DNA of 57,625 bases. Origin: Porphyromonas gulae DSM 15663 (GTDB lineage: Bacteria > Bacteroidota > Bacteroidia > Bacteroidales > Porphyromonadaceae). Shown here in pieces: positions 1 through 7,145 of the stretch (position 1 is its first letter; the number at the start of each line of letters is the position of its first letter). The stretch spans positions 1 to 57,625 of the forward strand of contig NZ_KB899161.1 of assembly GCF_000378065.1 (NCBI RefSeq). Reading direction: 5' to 3'. A program made the translations under genes and the position numbers. The notes beneath the pieces were generated by a model. That model saw only the letters and a program-made list of their open reading frames with translations. It ran no database searches and was not told the DNA's origin.

Positions 1-420
1 ATGCCTCTTTATTTACAGCCCTCGATAAGGACCTTTTGAGCTATCCGATTTATATACAAATGGCATTCAACCTATATATCAATCGAAAACGATTTATATA
101 TAAATCAGAAACAATCTATATACAAATCGAAAACGGTTTATATATAAATCACGAATCGACCTCCTACAAAGCGAATTGCAAGTCCCAAAAGGTCGCTTTC
201 TTTTCTCTTTCACCTCAAAATCCGCTTCCTTTCGGATGCTTATTTGGAATGATTCCAAACTCAGCTTCGTTGTTGAAAACTTTTTTGGCGCGTATTTTTC
301 ATAGAGAAGCGAAGGCCCTCATGTATCCGATAAGATGGATTTCGGACACCTTCATAGACACCTCGGAGCGACTGATGATTCTTTGTCGACCACAAAGCTA
401 ATACCATACTTTTCAGACAA
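1..420 (-). repeat. Dispersed repeat element, left copy (inverted relative to the copy near 44.4 kb)
   Basis: Read on the minus strand, this stretch matches 44400-44700 on the plus strand. The best conserved block is 238-285 against 44413-44460, about 48 bp with only a few differences; it contains GTTTTCAACAACGAAG and GAGTTTGGAATCATTC. Looser similarity continues through the GCTTTG.A.GAG block, the 22-bp tandem array and a final AAATAAA-GAGGCA. In the shared frame the minus strand reads KVFNNEAEFGIIPNK and then reaches a stop, so it could be a decayed coding fragment. The window edge may cut off its end. I recognise no transposase. It is probably a MITE-like or other dispersed intergenic element; the family is not identified. 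Apart from this, 1-551 holds no gene I can support. Confidence 0.7.
51..160. repeat. 22-bp tandem repeat, five units
   Basis: Five consecutive 22-bp units begin at 51, 73, 95, 117 and 139. Each starts TATATA(C/T)(A/C)AATC, followed by a more variable half such as GAAAACGGTT. Units of the TATACAAATC and TATATAAATC kinds tend to alternate, giving a weaker 44-bp period. The same array, also five units, occurs inverted at 44551-44660. The 121-residue reading frame that crosses it (36-401) encodes only a repetitive Y-I-rich peptide and is not a gene. Confidence 0.85.
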
Positions 421-551
421 CACACAGCGGGGAAAACCTTGCTTTTTTGGCTTATAAATCGTTTCTTTGAAGTCCCAAAATGAGACCTCTTTACAGTTCG
501 AGACTTCTCTTTTGAGGATTTGTCATACTACTATAATACCCTTTTCAAAAA

Positions 552-1073
552 ATGAAAAAAACGCTCGTAATAGTCGTTCACCCCGATTTGACCAAATCCG
601 TTATCAACAAGGCTTGGGCCAAAGCCATCGAGGGTGCGGCCACTATCCACCATCTCTACGAACAGTATCCGAACGGACAAATCGATATAGCACATGAGCA
701 AGCCCTGCTGGAGGCTCACGACCGTATCGTCTTCCAATTCCCCCTCTATTGGTATGCAGCTCCCTATCTGCTGAAGAAGTGGATGGACGAGGTCTTCACC
801 GACGGCTGGGCTTACGGTGCCGGTGGGGACAAGATGGAGGGTAAAGAAATCTGCGCGGCAGTCTCCTGCGGATCGCCCGAATCGGCTTTTGCCGAAGGAG
901 CACAGCAGTGTCATACGCTGCGAAGCTACCTGAATGTATTCGACGGGATAGCTGCTTTCCTGCGTGCTCGATTCACCGGTTACCATGCCTGCTACGACTC
1001 CTACAATCCTCGCCTGCCGGAAACGCTGCCGGCCAACTGCGAAGCCTATCTCCGCTTTATCAAAGGAGAATGA
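552..1073 (+). CDS. NAD(P)H dehydrogenase (quinone), flavodoxin-like fold
   Basis: The 173-residue protein belongs to the KefF/MdaB/YwrO-like family of FMN-dependent NAD(P)H:quinone reductases, which pass two electrons to quinones in the cytoplasm. It opens with a beta strand and phosphate-loop region ([20 protein letters not shown]). The diagnostic [20 protein letters not shown] segment lies at about residues 60-80, and GGDKMEGKE comes before the second flavin loop. Length is normal for the short form. Its stop overlaps the kdsB start by four bases (ATGA at 1070-1073), so the two are probably co-transcribed and translationally coupled, although no functional link is known. The exact acceptor cannot be told from sequence. 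No clear promoter was found upstream. Confidence 0.85.
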   Translation: MKKTLVIVVHPDLTKSVINKAWAKAIEGAATIHHLYEQYPNGQIDIAHEQALLEAHDRIVFQFPLYWYAAPYLLKKWMDEVFTDGWAYGAGGDKMEGKEICAAVSCGSPESAFAEGAQQCHTLRSYLNVFDGIAAFLRARFTGYHACYDSYNPRLPETLPANCEAYLRFIKGE

Positions 1074-1834
1074 ATACAGGGGTAATAGCCATCATCCCGG
1101 CTCGATACGCTTCCAGCCGATTCCCGGGCAAACCACTAGCCGATATGCTCGGCAAGCCGATGATCCAACGGGTATATGAGCGAATAGCCGGTGTCGTCCC
1201 CCGAGCCGTCGTAGCCACCGATGACGAGCGTATCCGTCAGGCCGTGGAGGATTTCGGAGGAGAGGTGGTGATGACGTCCCCCGAGTGCAGTAGCGGTACG
1301 GAACGCTGTCGGGAGGCATTCGACAAAGTAGGTCGGGGAGAAAAGATCGTCCTGAATCTGCAAGGCGATGAACCTTTTGTCCGGGAGGAACAGATCGACC
1401 TGCTGATTTCGGCTTTCGACAAGCCGGAAACCGATATAGCTACGTTGGCAGAAGTTTTCTCGCCTGACACGAGCTTCGAGCTATTGGACAATCCGAACAG
1501 CCCGAAGATCGTATTGGATCATGGAGGCTATGCCCTTTATTTCAGCCGCTCCGTTATCCCATATCTCAGGGGGGTAGAGCCTGACACTTGGTGCCGCCGG
1601 CATACTTACTACAAGCATATCGGGATCTATGCCTTTCGCCCGGCCGTCCTCCGCGAGATCACCTCGCTGCCCCAAGGCTCGGCAGAGCAAGCTGAAAGCC
1701 TCGAACAGCTTCGTTGGCTGGAATACGGCTACCGGATTCGAGTGCTGCAAACACAGCAGAGCACGATAGGAATCGATACGCCGGAGGATATGGACAAGGC
1801 CATAGCCTATCTCCGTTCGTTGGGTATGGAATGA
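1070..1834 (+). CDS. kdsB: 3-deoxy-manno-octulosonate cytidylyltransferase
   Basis: This protein activates Kdo as CMP-Kdo for the lipid A inner core. It has 254 residues counted from the ATG at 1070, which overlaps the previous stop. The frame stays open upstream to 908, but only the part from 1070 matches the family, beginning with the nucleotide-binding motif [23 protein letters not shown], the SGTERC region (about residue 77) and LNLQGDEPF (about residue 95) follow, as in known CMP-Kdo synthetases. The C-terminus has the usual [14 protein letters not shown] and GIDTPEDMD segments. Cytoplasmic and essential for LPS in most Gram-negatives. Its neighbours are not LPS genes. Confidence 0.95.
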   Translation: MNTGVIAIIPARYASSRFPGKPLADMLGKPMIQRVYERIAGVVPRAVVATDDERIRQAVEDFGGEVVMTSPECSSGTERCREAFDKVGRGEKIVLNLQGDEPFVREEQIDLLISAFDKPETDIATLAEVFSPDTSFELLDNPNSPKIVLDHGGYALYFSRSVIPYLRGVEPDTWCRRHTYYKHIGIYAFRPAVLREITSLPQGSAEQAESLEQLRWLEYGYRIRVLQTQQSTIGIDTPEDMDKAIAYLRSLGME

Positions 1835-1878
1835 CGCATCTGGGACACTATATATAATTATAGAGTATATAGGATGAG

Positions 1879-3900
1879 ATGATTGACGATCTGACTCGAG
1901 AGAGGATACTCGATGCGGCCAATATCGTAGAGGTCGTAAGCGACTTTGTTTCGCTCCGCAAGCGTGGCGTGAACTACCTCGGCTTGTGTCCTTTCCATAG
2001 CGATCGCAATCCTTCGTTCTCCGTATCGCCGGCAAAGAACCTCTGCAAATGCTTCGCCTGTGGCGAAGGAGGCTCGCCTGTTCATTTCATCATGAAAATC
2101 GAACAGCTCAGCTATAGCGATGCCCTGCGCTATCTGGCACGTAAATACGGGATCGAGATTCACGAACGGGAGCTGACCGATGAGGAGAAGAAACTCAAGA
2201 GCGATAGAGAAAGTATGTTTATCCTCAATGAGTTTGCCAACGACTTCTTCAGGAACAACCTTCTCAATACCGTCGAAGGCCGGACCATCGGGATGACTTA
2301 CTTCCGCCAAAGAGGTATTCGTCCGGAGACCGTACAGAAGTTCCAGCTCGGCTATGCACCCGAAGAGAGGTCGGCTCTCAGTGACGAAGCCATACGAAAA
2401 GGGTTCAAGTCCGAATACTTGGTCGATACAGGGCTTTCCATCCGATACGAAGACAGCAAGGCCTTACACGACCGGTTCCGCGGACGAGTCATTTTCCCCG
2501 TACAGACCGTAAGCGGCAAGATCGTAGCCTTCGGAGGAAGAATTTTAGGGAAGAAAGACAAGGCCGCCAAGTATGTCAATTCTCCCGAAAGCATCATCTA
2601 CTCGAAGAGCAAAGAGCTGTATGGGCTATTCCTGGCCAAGAAAGAGATTGCTCGCCGAGATAAGTGCTTCCTTGTCGAGGGTTATACGGATGTCATTTCG
2701 ATGCATCAGTCCGGTATCGAAAATGTGGTGGCTTCCTCCGGAACGGCTCTGACACAGCAGCAGATCAATCAGATACACCGCTTTACCTCGAACATCACAG
2801 TCCTATACGATGGTGATGCGGCCGGGATCAAGGCAGCTCTGCGTGGTATCAACCTGCTACTGGAGCAAGGCATGCATGTGAAAGTGGTTCTCCTGCCCGA
2901 CGGAGAAGACCCTGACAGTTTTGCCCGCAATCATACCGTAGCGCAGTTCGAGGAGTATATCGAGCAGCATGAAACGGATTTTATCCGCTTCAAGACACAG
3001 CTCTACTTGAGCGACATGGAGCGTGACCCCATCCGAAGAGCACAGCTCATTACCGACATTATCGGCAGTATTGCTCTGATCCCCGACGACATCACACGCC
3101 GTGTCTATGTCCAAGAGACAGGCCAAACGCTTAGTATGGATGAGCGGCTGCTGGCTCGCGAAGTCCAAAAGATGAGGTTCCGTGGGAGTACGTACTCCGC
3201 CCCACAACCCACCATCCAACAGCCGGCGATTACCTCTGAGAGGAAAAACGATTCGGACAATCCCGTAGGCACCGAAGACCATAGTACCGAAACTCCTGCC
3301 GATACTCGTTCAGCAGAGGTGGGGCAACCCTGCTATCCGGCCAAATATGAAGAGGAACTGCTCCGTCTGATCATTCGCTATGGCGAAAGAAAACTCCTCA
3401 TATACAGGCATGAAGAAGGAGCGGAAAAGCAGACTCCATCGGAGGTCACCTTGGCTTATTACATCAAATCGGACTTGAATGCGGATGGAGTAGATATTGG
3501 CACCGACATATTCAGACAGATTCTCGATGAGGCTGCCGAACAATCGTTCGACAGTGGTTTTGTAGCAGCCAAGTACTTCAGAGATCACCCCAATGCACAG
3601 ATCAGTCATATTGCGGTCGAGCTACTGACCGATCGCTATGCTTTGAGCCGTATTCACTATGGGAAAGGGGAGGAGAGCAATGCGGAAGAAGACCTTCAGA
3701 TGCGAGTGGAACGCGAACTTCTCACCATCAAAAATGTTTTTATTCAGGTACAAATCCGTGCTTTGCAGAAAGAAATCGTACAAGCTCAAAAAGCCGGCGA
3801 CATCGAGTTGCAATTAGAAATAATGAACGAACTGCGCAGCATGAACGAAATGAAAAGCGAGTTGGCGCGTCGTCTGGGGGATCGCACCGTATTGCCCTGA
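1879..3900 (+). CDS. dnaG: DNA primase
   Basis: DnaG makes RNA primers for the replisome. The 673-residue protein has the standard architecture. The N-terminal CHC2 zinc ribbon uses Cys37, His40, Cys58 and Cys61 (CPFH and CKCFAC). A catalytic core and TOPRIM domain follow, with FLVEGYTDVISMHQSG and LYDGDAAGIKAALRG carrying the acidic metal ligands. The C-terminal part, from about residue 430, is the variable helicase-binding region, preceded by a low-complexity linker rich in Ser, Thr and Pro. The ATG at 1879 is used because the ATG at 1874 is out of frame. It lies 44 bp after kdsB, so it could be read from the same transcript. It is not in the rpsU-dnaG-rpoD arrangement of enterics. Confidence 0.96.
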   Translation: MIDDLTRERILDAANIVEVVSDFVSLRKRGVNYLGLCPFHSDRNPSFSVSPAKNLCKCFACGEGGSPVHFIMKIEQLSYSDALRYLARKYGIEIHERELTDEEKKLKSDRESMFILNEFANDFFRNNLLNTVEGRTIGMTYFRQRGIRPETVQKFQLGYAPEERSALSDEAIRKGFKSEYLVDTGLSIRYEDSKALHDRFRGRVIFPVQTVSGKIVAFGGRILGKKDKAAKYVNSPESIIYSKSKELYGLFLAKKEIARRDKCFLVEGYTDVISMHQSGIENVVASSGTALTQQQINQIHRFTSNITVLYDGDAAGIKAALRGINLLLEQGMHVKVVLLPDGEDPDSFARNHTVAQFEEYIEQHETDFIRFKTQLYLSDMERDPIRRAQLITDIIGSIALIPDDITRRVYVQETGQTLSMDERLLAREVQKMRFRGSTYSAPQPTIQQPAITSERKNDSDNPVGTEDHSTETPADTRSAEVGQPCYPAKYEEELLRLIIRYGERKLLIYRHEEGAEKQTPSEVTLAYYIKSDLNADGVDIGTDIFRQILDEAAEQSFDSGFVAAKYFRDHPNAQISHIAVELLTDRYALSRIHYGKGEESNAEEDLQMRVERELLTIKNVFIQVQIRALQKEIVQAQKAGDIELQLEIMNELRSMNEMKSELARRLGDRTVLP

Positions 3901-4067
3901 TTGACAAGGATGATATGGGCTACTTCGACCTGAAAGGATCTTGTGTCGGATCGACTTCGTCACAACGGTACGAGGTCAAAACATGCTAAAGAACATTTTC
4001 CCGGCACAAAAAGGACGTGAACGATCGAAAAAACCGCCTTTATAGGTATCAGGAGGGAAAGAATACC

Positions 4068-4075
4068 TATCTTTG
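4068..4075 (+). promoter_or_regulatory. Putative -7 element (TATCTTTG) for the kor operon
   Basis: TATCTTTG fits the Bacteroidetes TAnnTTTG -7 consensus and lies about 60 bp before korD, in the 233-bp gap after dnaG. No good TTG element sits 19-20 bp upstream, so the call is tentative. Nothing else in 3901-4133 looks like a gene. Confidence 0.4.
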
Positions 4076-4133
4076 GGGCGTCAAGATTACTCACTTTTAG
4101 GTATTCGAAGTCCTTATTAAAAAGATAACTATA

Positions 4134-4361
4134 ATGGCAAAAATCAGAGGAGCTGTGGTCGTTAATACCCAGCGTTGCAAAGGTTGCAATCTATGTGTAG
4201 TGGCTTGCCCGACAAAAGTGCTAGAGCTACACCCGAATGAAGTCAATGACAAAGGCTATCATTACTCTTATATGAAAGATCCCGAAAGCTGTATCGGCTG
4301 CACCAGCTGTGCAACGGTATGCCCGGATGCATGTATCACGGTGTACAAAGTGAAATTGTAA
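4134..4361 (+). CDS. korD: 2-oxoglutarate:ferredoxin oxidoreductase, ferredoxin-like delta subunit
   Basis: A 75-residue protein with two 4Fe-4S cluster motifs of the CxxCxxCxxxCP type: CKGCNLCVVACP near residues 16-27 and CIGCTSCATVCP near residues 53-64. It is the electron-carrying subunit of the four-part Kor complex, which oxidatively decarboxylates 2-oxoglutarate to succinyl-CoA and reduces ferredoxin, or runs in reverse. It is first in a tight operon with korA, korB and korC. An asaccharolytic anaerobe fermenting glutamate and aspartate would use the complex centrally. The substrate assignment (2-oxoglutarate rather than another 2-oxoacid) rests on the likeness of the whole operon to KorABCD and has not been proven from sequence. 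Confidence 0.92.
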   Translation: MAKIRGAVVVNTQRCKGCNLCVVACPTKVLELHPNEVNDKGYHYSYMKDPESCIGCTSCATVCPDACITVYKVKL

Positions 4362-4381
4362 CAAAAAAACAGAGAAAAAAT

Positions 4382-5464
4382 ATGACAGAAGAAATAAGGC
4401 TGATGAAGGGCAATGAAGCCCTTGCACACTCGGCAATACGTAACGGTGTGGATGGCTACTTCGGCTATCCTATCACTCCGCAGTCTGAAGTTATGGAAAC
4501 GCTCATGGAGGAGCATCCATGGGATACGACCGGTATGGTTGTCTTGCAGGCAGAGAGCGAAGTCGCTGCCATCAACATGGTTTATGGCGGTGCCAGTTGC
4601 GGCAAGATGGTGATGACCTCTTCCTCCAGCCCGGGTATGAGTCTCAAGCAAGAAGGAGTGAGCTATTGTGCCGGTGCCGAATTGCCCTGCTTGATTGTAA
4701 ATGTTATGCGTGGAGGCCCCGGCTTGGGAACGATCCAACCCGGACAGGCCGACTATTTCCAATCTGTCAAGGGTGGCGGACACGGTGACTATCGTCTGAT
4801 CACATTGGCACCCAACTCCGTACAGGAGATGGTCGACTTCGTTGGCCTCGGACTGGAGCTGGCATTCAAGTACCGCAATCCTGCACTCATCCTTTCCGAC
4901 GGTATCATCGGTCAGATGATGGAAAAGGTGATATTGCCTCCGTTCAAAAAGCGTCGTGCCGAAGACGAAATCCGCGAGCAATGCCCGTGGGCAACTCTCG
5001 GTCGCAAGGGAGGTCGTCAGCCGAATATCATTACCTCTCTCGAGCTTGATTCGGCCGTTATGGAGCAGAACAACCTCCGCTTCCAAAAGAAGTATGCAGA
5101 GATCGAAGCCAATGAAGTTCGCTACGAAGAGTATCAGACGGAAGATGCCGACTATATCCTCGTTGCATTCGGATCTTCTGCACGTATCTGCAACAAAACG
5201 GTACAGCTCGCACGCGAGCAGGGTATCAAGGCAGGTATCTTGCGTCCGATTACCTTGTGGCCGTTCCCGACCAAAGAGATCGCCAAGCTGGCCGATCGTG
5301 CCAAAGGCTTCCTTGTGGCAGAGCTGAATGCCGGTCAGATGGTAGAAGACGTTCGTTTGGCCGTAAACGGCAAGGTTCCCGTAGAGCACTATGGTCGTAT
5401 GGGCGGTATGCTCTTCTCTCCTGATGAGATTCTGCAAGCACTCAAAGAGAAAGTAATCAAATAA
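4382..5464 (+). CDS. korA: 2-oxoglutarate:ferredoxin oxidoreductase subunit alpha
   Basis: The 360-residue alpha subunit carries the pyrimidine-binding and transketolase C-terminal-like domains. The start is the ATG at 4382, giving MTEEIRLMKGNEA. The frame stays open upstream, but that stretch overlaps korD and is not conserved. Landmarks are the FGYPITPQSEVMETL motif near residue 31, the SSSSPGMSLKQEG loop near residue 80, and ILRPITLWPFP in the C-terminal domain. It pairs with KorB to form the thiamine diphosphate active site at their interface. The gene lies 20 bp after korD. A short unlisted frame (5485-5664) separates it from korB, which is unusual for this operon. Confidence 0.95.
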   Translation: MTEEIRLMKGNEALAHSAIRNGVDGYFGYPITPQSEVMETLMEEHPWDTTGMVVLQAESEVAAINMVYGGASCGKMVMTSSSSPGMSLKQEGVSYCAGAELPCLIVNVMRGGPGLGTIQPGQADYFQSVKGGGHGDYRLITLAPNSVQEMVDFVGLGLELAFKYRNPALILSDGIIGQMMEKVILPPFKKRRAEDEIREQCPWATLGRKGGRQPNIITSLELDSAVMEQNNLRFQKKYAEIEANEVRYEEYQTEDADYILVAFGSSARICNKTVQLAREQGIKAGILRPITLWPFPTKEIAKLADRAKGFLVAELNAGQMVEDVRLAVNGKVPVEHYGRMGGMLFSPDEILQALKEKVIK

Positions 5465-5484
5465 GTAGAGAATATAGTCCGAGA

Positions 5485-5664
5485 ATGGATCTCAAGAAAG
5501 TCAACGGCATACTGACGATAGTCTTCTATCTCCTGCTGGTACTTACGGTAGCCATGTTCCTGTTTTACAGACAGACAGAGCAGAGGTGGCTGTATCTGGT
5601 ACCGGGGTTTGCAGCTGTAGCAGTCAGGGTGACGGGATATTTCATCAGTTCATTCAAACGCTAA
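5485..5664 (+). CDS. Small two-helix membrane protein inside the kor operon
   Basis: A 59-residue frame starts at the ATG at 5485 and ends with TAA at 5662-5664. It is too short for most gene-calling cut-offs. It lies 20 bp after korA and 16 bp before korB, on the same strand. The product starts MDLKKVNGILTIVFYLLLVL, which forms one hydrophobic helix. A polar, charged loop (RQTEQRW) and a second hydrophobic stretch (LYLVPGFAAVAVRV) follow, with a basic SSFKR tail. This is a plausible two-span inner-membrane microprotein. I recognise no family. It may be a Bacteroidetes-specific companion of Kor, for example a membrane tether, but that is a guess from position alone. Spacing and codon use look like a real gene. 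Confidence 0.7.
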   Translation: MDLKKVNGILTIVFYLLLVLTVAMFLFYRQTEQRWLYLVPGFAAVAVRVTGYFISSFKR

Positions 5665-5680
5665 TAACACAGTTATCACA

Positions 5681-6445
5681 ATGGAAATCAACGATATTAT
5701 CAAACCGGAAAACCTGGTTTACGCTAAGCCGACCTTGATGAACGACACGGATATGCACTATTGTCCGGGTTGTAGCCACGGGGTCGTACACAAACTCATC
5801 GCAGAGGTAATCGAAGAAATGGGTTTGACGGAAGAAACTATCGGCATCGCTCCCGTAGGATGCTCAGTATTCGCCTATCGCTACATCGATATTGACTGGC
5901 AAGAGGCTGCCCACGGCCGCGCACCGGCTCTGGCTACGGCAGTAAAGCGTCTGAATCCGTCTAAGCTGGTATTTACATATCAGGGCGATGGTGACTTGGC
6001 CGCCATCGGAACAGCCGAGACCATCCATGCAGCCAACCGAGGAGAAAACATCGCCATTATATTCATCAACAACGGTATCTACGGTATGACCGGAGGTCAG
6101 ATGGCCCCGACTACCCTTGAAGGTATGGCTACGGCTACTTGCCCTCAAGGAAGAAACGTAGAGCTGAACGGCTATCCGCTGAAGATTGCCGATATGCTTG
6201 CTTTGCTCGATGGTACTTGTCTCGTAACGCGCCAGACCGTGCACAACGCAGCAGCTGTTCGCAAGACGAAGAAGATGATCCAGAAGGCATTCGAAAACTC
6301 TATGAACAGAAAGGGTACTTCTATTGTCGAAGTTGTTTCTACATGCAACACTGGCTGGAAGATGAGCCCTGCAGCATCCAATGACTGGATGATGGAGAAC
6401 ATGGCTAAACAGTATCCTCTGGGAGATCTTAAGAATATCGACTAA
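5681..6445 (+). CDS. korB: 2-oxoglutarate:ferredoxin oxidoreductase subunit beta
   Basis: The 254-residue beta subunit binds the thiamine diphosphate pyrophosphate and magnesium. The TPP motif is GDGDLAAIGTAETIHAANR, near residue 105, with the usual acidic and Asn/Thr ligands in FINNGIYGMTGGQ. An N-terminal CPGCSHG motif near residues 28-34 supplies cysteines typical of this subunit. The protein has the family length and lies 28 bp before korC. It works in the cytoplasm with KorA, KorC and KorD; the reaction is reversible conversion of 2-oxoglutarate and CoA to succinyl-CoA and CO2 using ferredoxin. Confidence 0.95.
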   Translation: MEINDIIKPENLVYAKPTLMNDTDMHYCPGCSHGVVHKLIAEVIEEMGLTEETIGIAPVGCSVFAYRYIDIDWQEAAHGRAPALATAVKRLNPSKLVFTYQGDGDLAAIGTAETIHAANRGENIAIIFINNGIYGMTGGQMAPTTLEGMATATCPQGRNVELNGYPLKIADMLALLDGTCLVTRQTVHNAAAVRKTKKMIQKAFENSMNRKGTSIVEVVSTCNTGWKMSPAASNDWMMENMAKQYPLGDLKNID

Positions 6446-6473
6446 CCTCCCATTCAAACAAAAGAAAAGTATC

Positions 6474-7019
6474 ATGACTTACGAAATTGTAATTGCAGGT
6501 TTCGGAGGACAAGGTGTCCTCTCAATGGGTAAGATCCTTGCTTACTCCGGTTTGATGGAAGACAAAGAGGTATCTTGGATGCCTTCATACGGACCCGAAC
6601 AGCGTGGGGGTACATCGAATGTGACGGTGATCGTGAGCGACGAACAGGTAAGCTCGCCGGTTCTCAATGAATACGACATTGTGATCGTACTGAACCAGCC
6701 TTCGCTCGATAAGTTCGAGCCGCGCGTTAAGAAAGGCGGTATCTTGGTTTACGATCCGGACAGCATCGTACTCAAGAATAAGCGCGACGATATTCAGATC
6801 TATGAAGTGGATGCTACACAAGAGTCGCTCCGCATGGGTAACCAAAAGGCATTCAACATGATTGTCCTCGGCGGTGTTCTCAAGGTTGCTCCGATGGTTA
6901 AGATCGAAAGTGTGATCAAGGGTCTGAAGAAGACACTGCCCGAACGTCACCACAAACTCATCCCGATGAACGAGCAAGCCATCCAACGCGGTATGGAGAT
7001 CATCAAACAGATACACTGA
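6474..7019 (+). CDS. korC: 2-oxoglutarate:ferredoxin oxidoreductase subunit gamma
   Basis: The 181-residue gamma subunit has the pyruvate ferredoxin/flavodoxin oxidoreductase catalytic-domain fold. It opens with IVIAGFGGQGVLSMGKILAY, the glycine-rich motif of the family, and continues with SWMPSYGPEQRGGTSNVTV near residue 40. It is the last gene of the kor operon, followed within 50 bp by a strong terminator. Length and motif order are normal. The subunit contributes the CoA-side part of the heterotetramer in related 2-oxoacid oxidoreductases. Confidence 0.95.
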   Translation: MTYEIVIAGFGGQGVLSMGKILAYSGLMEDKEVSWMPSYGPEQRGGTSNVTVIVSDEQVSSPVLNEYDIVIVLNQPSLDKFEPRVKKGGILVYDPDSIVLKNKRDDIQIYEVDATQESLRMGNQKAFNMIVLGGVLKVAPMVKIESVIKGLKKTLPERHHKLIPMNEQAIQRGMEIIKQIH

Positions 7020-7064
7020 TCCGAAAGAGACAATCTAATTCGATCAACACATATACAATAAAGA

Positions 7065-7104
7065 GACTGTGCCGGAATATCATTTTCGGCACGGTCTTTT
7101 TTTT
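7065..7104 (+). terminator. Rho-independent terminator of the kor operon
   Basis: A 10-bp stem (7065-7074 with 7087-7096, one G-U pair, GACTGTGCCG against CGGCACGGTC) with a 12-base loop is followed at once by eight T residues at 7097-7104. It ends the kor operon and separates it from the (p)ppGpp gene. Confidence 0.9.
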
Positions 7105-7145
7105 ACATTTGTATAATAAGACCACATTGTGATTGAAAATAGATT

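Noticed and set aside
51-160. CRISPR array
   Set aside because: The repeat units are contiguous 22-mers with no unique spacers, and no cas genes are present.
36-401. 121-residue frame over the left repeat array
   Set aside because: It crosses the 22-bp tandem array and gives a repetitive, Y-I-rich peptide without domains; conservation is better explained by the repeat on the other strand.
4268-5437. 389-residue frame opposite korA
   Set aside because: Antisense shadow; composition is rich in His, Cys and Arg without domain matches, and korA is certain.
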